Source: Candidatus Woesearchaeota archaeon
GTDB taxonomy: Archaea > Nanobdellota > Nanobdellia > Woesearchaeales > WJKV01
NCBI GenBank assembly: GCA_014728875.1
Contig: WJKV01000098.1
Span: 1-26,888 of the forward strand
Direction of reading: 5' to 3'
Length of the DNA stretch: 26,888 nt
The notes under the pieces: generated by a model
What the model saw: the letters and a program-made list of their open reading frames with translations, nothing else
The model's database searches: none
What the model was told of the DNA's origin: nothing
In this document: piece after piece, positions 1 to 7,433 of the stretch
Layout: each line of letters starts with the position of its first letter
Numbering within the stretch: position 1 is the first letter of the stretch
Position numbers and translations under genes: made by a program

Positions 1-96
1 GCATTGAGATTCCCGAGATTCCAGAATGTCAGGGAAGACAAATCACCAGAGGACGCGACAACTGTAAAAGAAATAATGTCGTTGAAGAAAAAATGA
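1..96 (+). CDS. lig: ATP-dependent DNA ligase, C-terminal end (partial)
   Basis: Reading frame 1 is open from the first base and encodes 31 residues before a TGA at 94-96. The peptide contains LRFPRF followed by VREDKSPEDATT, which is the conserved C-terminal motif of archaeal and eukaryotic ATP-dependent DNA ligases (motif VI region of the OB domain, where RFPR and the DKxPEDATT element occur). Only the tail is present; the nucleotidyltransferase domain lies outside the window. Its stop overlaps the start of the PolX gene in an ATGA arrangement, so the two are almost certainly cotranscribed and translationally coupled. Nick sealing after gap filling by PolX is the obvious joint role (inference). 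Confidence 0.85.
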   Translation, partial: ALRFPRFQNVREDKSPEDATTVKEIMSLKKK

Positions 97-1835
97 TGAA
101 AATGGGCACGAACAGAGAGCTGGTCAAGATGTTCAGGGACATGGCCCTGATGTATGAGCTGGAGGAAGTGCAGTGGAAGCCGCGGGCCTACAGGGAGGCT
201 GCGTACGGCATAGAAGGATTGAGCAGGGATGTGAAGGACATCTTTAAAAAGGACGGCAGGGAAGGCCTGAAAGAGATTCCTGGTGTAGGAGACAGTATCG
301 CATACCACATCATAGAATACATCAAGAAAGGAAATATCAAGAAATTCAATGAACTGAGGAAGAAATATCCAAAAGAGATAACAGAACTTGTGGATCTTGA
401 GGGTATGGGGCCGAAGAAAGTAAAGGTCTTGATAAAAAAACTGAAGATTTCTTCACCAGAAAAACTGAAGAAAGCAGCCAAGGAGCACAGAATAAGAAAA
501 CTCAAAGGCTTCGGCGAGAAGACAGAGCAGAACATCCTTGATGCATTAAAGATCAAAAAAGAGAGCAAGAAGCGGATGAGGGTCGACAAGGCGCTTGAGA
601 TCGCAGAAGAGATTGTCGAGTATATGAAAAAGAAGGCGCCTTTGCAGGAGATAGATTATGTAGGAAGCCTTAGAAGGATGAGGACGACGATAGGAGACAT
701 CGACATACTGGTCATATCAAAAAGCCCTAAGAAAGTAATAGACGCTTTCACAAAGATGGACAGTGTGAGGAAAGTCATCTCAAAAGGCACGACTAGAAGT
801 TCTGTCATCCTGAAAGAAGACGATTTCCATGCAGACCTGAGGGTGGTCGACAAGTCGAGCTATGCAGGGGCGATGCAGTATTTCACAGGAAGCAAAGAGC
901 ACAGCATTGAACTAAGAAAGATCGCAATCAAAAAAGGCTACAAGCTTTCAGAATACGGAATCTTCAAGAGAAAGAAAGGAAAGAAGAACAAGAAGATTCC
1001 ATTGAAGAGCGAGAAAGCCTTGTACGAGAAACTGGGACTGCAGTACATCCCGCCTGAGATGAGAGAGAACAGAGGAGAGCTGCAGGCTGCAAAAAAGAAG
1101 CAGATCCCTGACCTTGTTGAGCTGAAGGACATCAAAGGCGATTTCCACATCCATACAAAATACAGCGACGGTTCGAACACAATAGAAGAGATGGTTAAGG
1201 CTGCAAAAAAGAAAGGCTATGCCTATATCGCAATCGCAGACCATTCCAAATCGACAAGGATCGCAAAAGGGATGGATGAGAAAAAGTTGAAGAGGCAGAT
1301 AGCTGCGATCAACAAGCTTGCAAAAAAGGAAAAGATAAAGATACTTAAGAGCGCAGAAGTCGACATATTGAAGGACGGCAGCCTGGACTATCCTGATTCA
1401 ATATTGAAGAAGCTGGACATTGTCATCGGCGGTGTGCATTCCAATTTCAAGATGTCGAGCAGGAAGATGACAGAAAGGATAATAAAGGCATTAAAGAACA
1501 AGCATCTGACAATACTTGCGCACCCTACAGGCAGGAGCATCGGTAAAAGAGACAGGTACGATGCTGATTTTGAAAAGATATTCAAGGCAGCTGCAAAGAA
1601 CAAGAAGATTCTTGAGATAAATTCGCAGCCTGAAAGATTGGATCTTGACGGCGCGAATATCCTGGCTGCGAAGAAATTAGGCTGCAAGTTCTGCATAAAC
1701 ACGGACAGCAAGGACACCTCTGATCTTGACCTGATGAAACTGGGTGTCGGACAGGCAAGGAGGGGCTGGCTGGAAAAAAAGGATGTCATCAATACAAGAA
1801 CCTGCGCACAATTGAAAAAAATATTTAAATTATGA
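93..1835 (+). CDS. polX: Family X DNA polymerase with C-terminal PHP domain (PolX)
   Basis: The 580-residue length and layout match bacterial/archaeal PolX: N-terminal helix-hairpin-helix segments (about residues 1-150, with GVGDSIA, GMGPKKV and GFGEKTEQN turns), a nucleotidyltransferase palm (about 170-330) and a PHP phosphoesterase domain (about 345-575). The palm carries GSLRR and the metal pair D202/D204 in GDIDIL, with a third aspartate at D248 in HADLRV. The PHP domain starts with H352 and H354 in DFHIHTKYSDG and has IADHS, AEVDI, GGVHS and LAHPTG. PolX fills short gaps in base-excision and end-joining repair; the PHP domain can act as a 3'-5' exonuclease. The usual final PHP motif TDAH reads TDSK here (K540 in place of His), so nuclease activity may be weakened. 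ATG at 93 is chosen because it gives the ATGA overlap with the ligase stop; ATGs at 96 and 102 are possible. Confidence 0.93.
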   Translation: MMKMGTNRELVKMFRDMALMYELEEVQWKPRAYREAAYGIEGLSRDVKDIFKKDGREGLKEIPGVGDSIAYHIIEYIKKGNIKKFNELRKKYPKEITELVDLEGMGPKKVKVLIKKLKISSPEKLKKAAKEHRIRKLKGFGEKTEQNILDALKIKKESKKRMRVDKALEIAEEIVEYMKKKAPLQEIDYVGSLRRMRTTIGDIDILVISKSPKKVIDAFTKMDSVRKVISKGTTRSSVILKEDDFHADLRVVDKSSYAGAMQYFTGSKEHSIELRKIAIKKGYKLSEYGIFKRKKGKKNKKIPLKSEKALYEKLGLQYIPPEMRENRGELQAAKKKQIPDLVELKDIKGDFHIHTKYSDGSNTIEEMVKAAKKKGYAYIAIADHSKSTRIAKGMDEKKLKRQIAAINKLAKKEKIKILKSAEVDILKDGSLDYPDSILKKLDIVIGGVHSNFKMSSRKMTERIIKALKNKHLTILAHPTGRSIGKRDRYDADFEKIFKAAAKNKKILEINSQPERLDLDGANILAAKKLGCKFCINTDSKDTSDLDLMKLGVGQARRGWLEKKDVINTRTCAQLKKIFKL

Positions 1836-2429
1836 TCAATAGCGCGGCTTAAGCGCGACCGAGCTTGTGCATTCCTGCAGTTTCTTTCCGACAACCGGCC
1901 AGTCGATGTTCTTGAAGAAAGCTTCAATGTACTTGGATTTGTTTGGGCCGTAGTCTATATAGTATGCGTGCTCCCACAAGTCAAGCGCCATTATCGGTAT
2001 CGCGCTCCATACTGCGCCCTCGTCATGGAAATCAACAGCGTAATTGTGCAGCTTGTTGTCGCTCCAGTCATAGCAGAGAAGCGCCCATCCTCTTCCTGCA
2101 GATGCTGTCGCAAGGAACTCTTTTTTCCATTTCTCATAACTGTCGAAATCGCTCTTCAGCTTCTTCATCAGAATTCCAGAAGGCTTGCCTCCTTTGCCGC
2201 CGAGATGCCCGAAATATGTCTCGTGCAGGACCATGCCTGAACCGTTATGGCTCTCGTTCTTTTTCAGTTCTCTTATGTGCTCAAGCTTGCCTTTCTTGAG
2301 CGCGCTTTCTATATTGTTCTTTCCCTTGACATAACTTGCATAGTGCCTGTCATGATGCAGTGTTATCTGTTTCTTAGAAATCCCATTCAATTTATCAGGA
2401 TTAAATTTCAACGCTTTAACTTTGTGCAT
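1836..2429 (-). CDS. sod: Fe/Mn superoxide dismutase
   Basis: A 197-residue protein of the iron/manganese superoxide dismutase family, which converts superoxide to hydrogen peroxide and oxygen in the cytoplasm. Predicted metal ligands are H25 in the LHHDRHYASYV segment, H69 in VLHETYF, and D150 and H154 in DLWEHAYYIDY, the family signature (usually DVWEHAYY). The VLHETYFGHLGG stretch replaces the NHxFxW of typical bacterial enzymes and resembles a divergent subgroup; metal preference cannot be told from sequence. A strong Shine-Dalgarno GAGGTGG (2434-2440) sits four bases before the ATG. It follows the Nudix gene by 11 bases, so the two probably form an oxidative-damage operon. Its TGA abuts the PolX TGA on the other strand with no base between them. 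Confidence 0.93.
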   Translation of the reverse strand: MHKVKALKFNPDKLNGISKKQITLHHDRHYASYVKGKNNIESALKKGKLEHIRELKKNESHNGSGMVLHETYFGHLGGKGGKPSGILMKKLKSDFDSYEKWKKEFLATASAGRGWALLCYDWSDNKLHNYAVDFHDEGAVWSAIPIMALDLWEHAYYIDYGPNKSKYIEAFFKNIDWPVVGKKLQECTSSVALKPRY

Positions 2430-2440
2430 TTTTCCACCTC

Positions 2441-2845
2441 TTATTTTCTTGAAGTAATTTCCAGAAGCTTTTTCACGAACAGAAGATCTGCTTCTGTGAT
2501 GTCAAAATCCATCATTTCCTCAGGCCTGACCCATCTGAAATCCCTGACCTGCTTTTTCTTTATCTTGCCTGAGATGTATCTGCAGTGGCATGCTATCAAT
2601 ACTATGTGCTTTGTCTCGTCATAGACGTGCGAAGAAAGTTCGAGTATGTCGCCTGTCTCAATGTCGATCCCTAGCTCCTCTTCAATCTCCCGTTCCATTG
2701 CATATCTAGGATCCTCTCCAAAATCAATCTTGCCGCCCGGGAACTCCCATCTTTCTTCGTTATGGACACCCTTTGGTCTTTGGGTCAATAGAAATTTGCC
2801 TTTATCCTCGATGATAGCAGCCATGACAAGTATTGGATAGTTCAT
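2441..2845 (-). CDS. Nudix hydrolase (MutT-like)
   Basis: A 134-residue single-domain Nudix protein. The Nudix box runs from G38 to I60: G-x5-E44-x7-R52-E53-I-E-E56-E-L-G-I, with all metal-binding glutamates present. The WEFPGGK stretch just before it and the small size are typical of MutT-type enzymes that hydrolyse oxidised nucleoside triphosphates such as 8-oxo-dGTP, but substrates of this family vary and cannot be fixed by sequence. It is the upstream gene of a pair with superoxide dismutase (11 bases apart), which supports a role in cleaning oxidised nucleotides (inference). Confidence 0.88.
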   Translation of the reverse strand: MNYPILVMAAIIEDKGKFLLTQRPKGVHNEERWEFPGGKIDFGEDPRYAMEREIEEELGIDIETGDILELSSHVYDETKHIVLIACHCRYISGKIKKKQVRDFRWVRPEEMMDFDITEADLLFVKKLLEITSRK

Positions 2846-2876
2846 AGTGACCTTGAGATTAAGCAGGTATTTAAAA

Positions 2877-3001
2877 TTATCTGCCTTTCTTTTTTGCTTC
2901 CAGATGCATTTCTAGTATATCGTCCAATTCGCTGCCGGTCTATTGTCGTCTCTTTTGTTCCCGCTGAAAGATCCTATCAGATATATGCTGTTTTCATCCA
3001 T
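2877..3001 (-). pseudogene. Small ORF apparently broken by a frameshift
   Basis: On the minus strand an ATG at 3001 opens MDENSIYLIGSFSGNKRDDN and that frame stops at TAG after 29 codons. In a second frame the DNA around the RP codons continues as GSELDDILEMHLEAKKKG with a TAA at 2877-2879. The two halves use codons like the neighbouring genes and join if one base is missing near 2935. This suggests a gene of about 41 residues with a one-base deletion, or an error in the assembly. The family is not recognised. It lies in the otherwise empty stretch between the HAD and Nudix genes. Confidence 0.4.
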
Positions 3002-3043
3002 TTTAAGAGAAACTAGCAATGAAAATATAAATCTTTAGTTTTA

Positions 3044-3745
3044 TCAAGGAAAGAACTTCAATATCGCTCTGAGGTCTTTTCTTTTCTGGTTTATTGCATG
3101 GGTGCATGCTTTCTGCAGTTCTTCTCTTCCGTTGAATGCGATTGACAATCCGACTTGTTTTGCTAAAGGAATGTCATTGACTCCGTCTCCGATGAATGCG
3201 CATTCCTCTTCCTTCAGCCTGTACTCGCGCATCAGGAGTCGCATGAAATCTATCTTCCCTATATAATCAGTGGGCAGAAGGTTCCATGAGACCAGCTTGT
3301 GCGTATCCTCGTCAAAGAAATATTCGCAAGCAGCAAACACGTGATGGATCCCCGACTCCCGCTGGATCTCGTTCGCGAGGTTCTTGAAGCTGCCTGACAT
3401 GATCGCCAGCCTGTAGCCTCTCTTGATAAGCTCTTTCAGTGTCTCTATCGCCCCTTCCATATACGGCACGCTGTGCATTATCTTGTAGAAGTATTCCATG
3501 TCCAGGTTGTATTTCTGGTGGATCCTTATCGTATCCTCCATCCATTCCAGATAATTGTTGTAGAAGCCTTCATTCCATTTTGCCTTTGTCTCTTCCTCTT
3601 CTTTGAACGCCTCTTTTCCGAGGTGTTTTGCGATCACTGTCCATGTAGAGGCAGCAGTGTGCTTCCCTTTCTCAATTACGCCTGTCTCTGTTATGACGCC
3701 GTCCATGTCAAAAAATATCAGCTTGGTCTTTTTATTCTTAACCAT
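3044..3745 (-). CDS. HAD-superfamily phosphatase, phosphoserine-phosphatase-like
   Basis: A 233-residue haloacid dehalogenase family hydrolase. Motif I is D13-M-D15-G-V with the nucleophile D13, motif II is S117 in MSGSF, motif III is probably K164 in IGKIDF, and motif IV is GDGVND (D187, D191). The helical cap between about residues 20 and 100 and the GDGVND ending fit the phosphoserine phosphatase (SerB-like) subgroup, which removes phosphate from small phosphorylated metabolites. No serine-pathway neighbour is present, so phosphoserine as substrate is a guess. It appears to be transcribed alone: about 40 AT-rich bases including a TATA-like TATATAA element separate it from the gene upstream. 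Confidence 0.8.
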   Translation of the reverse strand: MVKNKKTKLIFFDMDGVITETGVIEKGKHTAASTWTVIAKHLGKEAFKEEEETKAKWNEGFYNNYLEWMEDTIRIHQKYNLDMEYFYKIMHSVPYMEGAIETLKELIKRGYRLAIMSGSFKNLANEIQRESGIHHVFAACEYFFDEDTHKLVSWNLLPTDYIGKIDFMRLLMREYRLKEEECAFIGDGVNDIPLAKQVGLSIAFNGREELQKACTHAINQKRKDLRAILKFFP

Positions 3746-3784
3746 ATTGATAAATTTATTATAATGAGTATATAAAGTCTTTGG

Positions 3785-4201
3785 TCATTCCAAAAAGAAT
3801 CTTATTTTCTGACCGATAATGCTCTCGTCGAATTTGTTTGCATTCGCTTCCAGCACGTATTGCGCGTTCTCCCTGGGAATATAATGTTTGCAGGGATCTG
3901 CTGTGCAAGGTTCTGCATGCAAGACATCAACAACTTCTAAATCAGAATTGATGAATATCATATCCAAAGGAATCAATGTGTTTTTCATCCAAAAACTTAA
4001 TTTGTTTTCTTCTTCATAGACAAAAAGCATTCCGCAGGAATCGCACAATTCCTCCCTGTACATCAGGCCTTTTTTCTTCTCTTCGAGGCTCTCTGCCAAT
4101 TCGACTGTTATCTTCTCCCTGTTGATCTCAACGTAACTGATAGGTGCGCAACCGACAATGATAATTAAGGCTGATATTAAAACAAAGACTAATTTTTTCA
4201 T
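3785..4201 (-). CDS. DUF192 lipoprotein
   Basis: A 138-residue secreted protein of the DUF192 (UPF0127) family. The first 17 residues form a hydrophobic signal ending in the lipobox IVGC, so C18 would be lipid-anchored outside the membrane. The family core follows: GLMYRE, GMLFVY, SFWMKNTLIPLDMIF, then PC and HYIP and a final YVLE segment. Four further cysteines (DSCG, AEPCTADPC) are present and could form disulfides outside the cell. The biochemical role of DUF192 is not established. The gene begins six bases after the PRPP synthetase stop, so it is transcribed from the prs promoter. Confidence 0.85.
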   Translation of the reverse strand: MKKLVFVLISALIIIVGCAPISYVEINREKITVELAESLEEKKKGLMYREELCDSCGMLFVYEEENKLSFWMKNTLIPLDMIFINSDLEVVDVLHAEPCTADPCKHYIPRENAQYVLEANANKFDESIIGQKIRFFLE

Positions 4202-4207
4202 ATTAAC

Positions 4208-5101
4208 TCATTTTTTCTTCAATGCATCTGCGAGCAAAGGAGCAATGTCTATCTTGTTTGTTGTTCCGGCGATGGTGTTCGTTGTGATGACTTTTGCACC
4301 TGCTTTCTTCAGTTTAGACAATGCCCCCTCAACAAGAAGGCCGTGCACTCCGATCACTGTAAACTTTTTCGCGCCTAACTTCTTGAGGTCCTTTATTGTT
4401 TCTAAGACAGTGTGTCCTGTGCTTATTATATCGTCAACAACCACGACAGATTTGTTCTTCAGATCTATCTTCTTGTTCAGCCTGACATCCACTTTCCTTG
4501 CGCTGTATCTTGTCTTGTGCAAAATGGCGCATTCGCAGCCTATGATCTCTGCAGTCTTTTCTGCCCATCTGTAGCTTTCCCAGTCAGGACCTATTATTAC
4601 TGCGTTTTTAACATTCTTTTTGATATAGTCGGCTATCAACGGGTCTGCTGTCAATCTCTTTGATCTTACTGTGAAGACATCATACATTGATTTTAAACGG
4701 TGCAGGTGCGGATCAATAACTATTATCCTGCTGAGGCACTCGTTCATCAGGTGAGCGACGATCTTTATGCTTACGCATTCGCCATGATGGAACTCCTTGT
4801 CCTGCCTGAAGTACGGAAAATAAGGCGCAGCAAGCGTGATTGATCTTGCGCCGAGTCTCTCTGCGGTTCTTGCAGCGAAAATGATCTCTATCAGCTGGTC
4901 ATTTATTGACATATCTGTTTTTTTGTTATCATAGAAAGACTGGACAAGAACTATGTCTCTTCCCTTTACCTTTTTCATGAACCTTATGTTCAGCTCGCTG
5001 TCTGGAAATTTCTTGACAGACAGTCCAGAATAAGGTTTTCCAAGTCTTCGTGCAATGCTCTTTGCTATCTTTGTACTGTTTGAACAACCTATAATCAACA
5101 T
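4208..5101 (-). CDS. prs: Ribose-phosphate pyrophosphokinase (PRPP synthetase)
   Basis: A 297-residue enzyme that makes phosphoribosyl pyrophosphate from ribose 5-phosphate and ATP, feeding nucleotide, histidine and tryptophan synthesis. Motifs in order: KFPDSEL (the FPDGE motif), PYFPYFRQDKEF (the RYARQDR equivalent), the divalent-metal DPHLH, and the PRPP-binding loop VVVDDIISTGHTV around residues 217-230. The short length, without the extended flexible loop of bacterial enzymes, fits the archaeal class. The start is supported by a good ribosome site AGAGGT six bases before the ATG and a TATA box at 5136-5145. It heads a two-gene operon with the DUF192 lipoprotein. Confidence 0.93.
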   Translation of the reverse strand: MLIIGCSNSTKIAKSIARRLGKPYSGLSVKKFPDSELNIRFMKKVKGRDIVLVQSFYDNKKTDMSINDQLIEIIFAARTAERLGARSITLAAPYFPYFRQDKEFHHGECVSIKIVAHLMNECLSRIIVIDPHLHRLKSMYDVFTVRSKRLTADPLIADYIKKNVKNAVIIGPDWESYRWAEKTAEIIGCECAILHKTRYSARKVDVRLNKKIDLKNKSVVVVDDIISTGHTVLETIKDLKKLGAKKFTVIGVHGLLVEGALSKLKKAGAKVITTNTIAGTTNKIDIAPLLADALKKK

Positions 5102-5135
5102 CTTAACCTCTTTTAGTTTTATTCTGGTTCTGAGG

Positions 5136-5145
5136 TATATAAATA
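5136..5145 (-). promoter_or_regulatory. TATA box for prs
   Basis: Read on the minus strand the sequence is TATTTATATA, about 35-44 bases before the prs ATG. Transcription would start near 5112 and leave a leader of about ten bases that carries the AGAGGT ribosome site. Confidence 0.65.
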
Positions 5146-5160
5146 TTGCGGATGATTAGA

Positions 5161-5168
5161 TTTAAATA
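5161..5168 (+). promoter_or_regulatory. TATA box for the inositol monophosphatase operon
   Basis: TTTAAATA lies 24-31 bases before the ATG at 5192 with no Shine-Dalgarno between. The spacing implies a leaderless transcript. It is divergent from the prs promoter within the same 90 bases. Confidence 0.65.
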
Positions 5169-5191
5169 CCAATTCTCTTTATGCCAATACT

Positions 5192-5944
5192 ATGCTAGAT
5201 ACTGCGATAAAGGCTGCGAAAGCTGGCGGAAAGATACTGATGAAGAATTTCAGGAAAGAGCATCATGTGCATGCGAAAGGTCTGAGAGACATATACACTA
5301 ATGTAGATGTCGCATCAGAGACAGAGATAAAAAAGATAATAAAGAAGAAATTTCCAAAGCACGGCATAATCGGCGAGGAAAAAGGAGAGAGCAACACAGA
5401 GAGCGAATATGTCTGGATAATAGATCCTCTGGACGGAACAAACAATTATCAGAGCGGGATAGATTTCTTTAATGTTTCCATTGGTGTGGCAAAGAACAAT
5501 GAATTGATAATCGGAGTTATTTATGATCCTGTCAGGGACGAACTGTTCACAGCTGAAAAAGGCAAGGGCGCGTTTCTGAACGGTAAAAAGATAAAAACAA
5601 AACAGAGGACAGTATTGAACCACTGCATCCTTTCGACTAATCCTGCATCCACGCTTAACAAGTTCAAAGCTGCCAAATACAGGAGGTTCTGGCACAAGCT
5701 CAGGGCGCCGAGGATCTACGGTGCAAAAGCTCTAGAGCTTGCGTATGTCGCGTGCGGGAGGATTGACATATATTATAACACTTCGACTTTTGTGTGGGAT
5801 GTCGCAGCAGGCATTGTCTTGATCAGAGAAGCAGGCGGTGTGGTGAAGAAGTTTGACGGCAGTGAATGGAACCTTGGGGAGAATGAGTTCATTGCTTCAG
5901 GAAGAGCCATATTACCGCAGGTTTTAAAAACAATAAACAGGTAG
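5192..5944 (+). CDS. Inositol monophosphatase family protein
   Basis: A 250-residue metal-dependent phosphatase of the inositol monophosphatase family. It shows all three signature segments: GEE with E62/E63, WIIDPLDGTNNY with D78 and D81, and WDVAAG with D203. In archaea such enzymes act on inositol 1-phosphate, fructose 1,6-bisphosphate, or both; YQSGIDFFNVSIGV is the usual strand-helix after the metal site. The specific substrate cannot be read off. It is the first gene of a plus-strand operon with a PHP-domain protein nine bases downstream and a HIT protein after that. Confidence 0.9.
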   Translation: MLDTAIKAAKAGGKILMKNFRKEHHVHAKGLRDIYTNVDVASETEIKKIIKKKFPKHGIIGEEKGESNTESEYVWIIDPLDGTNNYQSGIDFFNVSIGVAKNNELIIGVIYDPVRDELFTAEKGKGAFLNGKKIKTKQRTVLNHCILSTNPASTLNKFKAAKYRRFWHKLRAPRIYGAKALELAYVACGRIDIYYNTSTFVWDVAAGIVLIREAGGVVKKFDGSEWNLGENEFIASGRAILPQVLKTINR

Positions 5945-5953
5945 TCAGGCAGA

Positions 5954-6865
5954 ATGATAGGGAAGAGGGTGTTTTTTGGAAGGCCGAAACTGAACCAGCT
6001 AGTTGACGGAGGCTATCATCCTGTTGACATGCATTTCCATACAAGATACAGCGACGGAATAAACAGTGTTAACGGTGTTCTTAAGAAATGCAGGAAAAAG
6101 AAGATAGGCGTTGCTATAACAGACCATAACGAGATTAAAGGCAGTCTTCAGGCAGTGAAACAGAAGGATGTTCTTGTCATACCTGCGACAGAATTGAGCG
6201 TTTCGGAAGGTTTTCATGTCTTGTTCTATTTCTATGACCATAATGAGATGAAGGAATTCCATGACAAGTATGTTAAGAATTTCAAGCCTAAGTATCCGTT
6301 GGGGAGGCTGCCTGTCAGCCTGGCGAAATACATGGAGCTTGCGAACGACTATAACTGCGTGTATTCCATTGCGCATCCGAGCGACAGATGGTTCCTGAAT
6401 TTCGTGCGTGTCCTGACAAACAAGGACCTTTTCAAGCGGTTCGGGAAATACAAGCTGCAGGCTGTCGAGGCGATCAGCGGTCAGTCAGGCAGCTGGAGCA
6501 ATTTCCAGGCCACAATGTTCGCAGCGACCCTGAACACGATGATCACAGCAGGCAGCGACGGACACAGCATCACTCCGCTTGGCAAGGTTGTCAGCTGTGC
6601 TTACGGAGATACAGTGGAAGAGCATCTGAATGCAGTGAGAGACAAGCAGAACATAGCTGTGGGTCTGCCGATCACACTCCCCAAGAAGATAATAGCGAAT
6701 GCTGCTCCGTTCACAATGTATACGAAATACTGGGATGATGTTTTCAAGCCGAAGAACTGGATAAAATTCGGTTATGCGCTGGGAAAAGCAGCCGGCATAT
6801 TTGAAGACAATAAAATAGAGGTAGACCCAACTAAAGATGAGAAGGTGATCAAACATGACAGGTGA
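5954..6865 (+). CDS. PHP-domain metal-dependent phosphoesterase
   Basis: A 303-residue protein with a PHP domain. The metal ligands are recognisable: H27 and H29 in DMHFHTRYSDG, H58 in ITDHNE, E80 in ATELSV, H88 in GFHVL, a later AHPSD, and a closing GSDGH. PHP proteins of this type hydrolyse phosphodiesters or phosphomonoesters such as 3',5'-bisphosphonucleotides, histidinol phosphate or RNA ends; which one applies here is unknown. The last 70 residues (MYTKYWDDVFKPKNW onward) are an extra tail outside the core. It starts nine bases after the phosphatase stop and overlaps the HIT gene by 11 bases. Confidence 0.85.
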   Translation: MIGKRVFFGRPKLNQLVDGGYHPVDMHFHTRYSDGINSVNGVLKKCRKKKIGVAITDHNEIKGSLQAVKQKDVLVIPATELSVSEGFHVLFYFYDHNEMKEFHDKYVKNFKPKYPLGRLPVSLAKYMELANDYNCVYSIAHPSDRWFLNFVRVLTNKDLFKRFGKYKLQAVEAISGQSGSWSNFQATMFAATLNTMITAGSDGHSITPLGKVVSCAYGDTVEEHLNAVRDKQNIAVGLPITLPKKIIANAAPFTMYTKYWDDVFKPKNWIKFGYALGKAAGIFEDNKIEVDPTKDEKVIKHDR

Positions 6866-7250
6866 TTGTATTTTCTGCAAGATAATTAAAGGGGAGATAA
6901 AAACAGATTTTGTTTATGAGAATCATGACTATGTCGCGTTCATGGACATCAACCCTGTCGCAAAGGGGCATATTCTTGTCATCCCGAAAAAACACTATCC
7001 TTTTTTCATAGACATGCCAGAGAAAGAATTCGCTGAAATGAACAAGGTCGTGCACAAGCTAGCGATCGCCTTGAAGAAAGCCACAAAGACAGACTATATC
7101 CATCTTGGAATCGAAGGCACTGATGTCCATCACACGCACATACATCTGGTTCCCCGCAATGAAGGGGACGGCCTGACAACATACAAGAGAACAGGCTATG
7201 AAGAAGGCGAGATGGACAAGTATGCTGAAAAAATAAAAAGCTTTTTATAA
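6855..7250 (+). CDS. HIT-family nucleotide hydrolase
   Basis: A 131-residue histidine triad protein. The catalytic triad is H93-T-H95-I-H97-L-V, followed by PR. An N-terminal C5-x2-C8 begins the motif CIFCKI found in zinc-containing HINT-type members. These enzymes hydrolyse nucleoside phosphoramidates, aminoacyl-adenylates or dinucleoside polyphosphates. A ribosome site AAGGTGA (6841-6847) precedes the ATG, inside the end of the PHP gene. The last codons contain the TATA-like element that probably drives the downstream tRNA. Confidence 0.92.
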   Translation: MTGDCIFCKIIKGEIKTDFVYENHDYVAFMDINPVAKGHILVIPKKHYPFFIDMPEKEFAEMNKVVHKLAIALKKATKTDYIHLGIEGTDVHHTHIHLVPRNEGDGLTTYKRTGYEEGEMDKYAEKIKSFL

Positions 7251-7275
7251 GGTCTTTTTTTCTTGCGTTTATAAC

Positions 7276-7350
7276 GCCGCCATAGCTCAGTCTGGTTAGA
7301 GTACCACGCTCATGACGTGGTGGTCCCGAGTTCGAATCTCGGTGGCGGCA
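7276..7350 (+). tRNA. tRNA with CAT anticodon, probably elongator Met
   Basis: A complete 75-base cloverleaf: acceptor GCCGCCA pairs with TGGCGGC (7343-7349) and A7350 is the discriminator. The D-arm is AGCTCAG...TTAGAGT, the anticodon stem CCACG/CGTGG encloses loop CTCATGA with anticodon CAT, and the T-arm is CCGAG-TTCGAAT-CTCGG. Archaeal initiator tRNA has three GC pairs at the base of the anticodon stem (GGG/CCC), absent here, so it is not the initiator. Elongator Met is favoured; tRNA-Ile2, whose C34 is modified to agmatidine, cannot be excluded. CCA is not encoded. TTTTTATAA at 7242-7250 is the likely TATA box. Confidence 0.93.
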
Positions 7351-7353
7351 TTC

Positions 7354-7360
7354 TTTTTTT
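7354..7360 (+). terminator. Poly-T terminator after the tRNA
   Basis: Seven consecutive T residues begin four bases after the tRNA discriminator. T-tracts are the usual archaeal transcription stop. Confidence 0.6.
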
Positions 7361-7433
7361 CCAATAATTTTATATCATCTCTTTAATTCTTGCCTATCAT
7401 GAGAAGGGTGAAATCAATATGGAGGTTGGCAAT

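Noticed and set aside
1388..2624. Several open frames antisense to PolX, superoxide dismutase and the Nudix gene
   Set aside because: They lack motifs and ribosome sites and overlap well-identified genes on the other strand.
7276..7350. Initiator tRNA-Met
   Set aside because: The anticodon stem lacks the three consecutive GC pairs of initiators and the acceptor begins with a G-C pair.
7419..7433. Upstream ATG for the YbhB/YbcL protein
   Set aside because: The internal ATG at 7434 has a perfect GGAGGT seven bases before it and matches the usual family start; the extra five residues encode that ribosome site.
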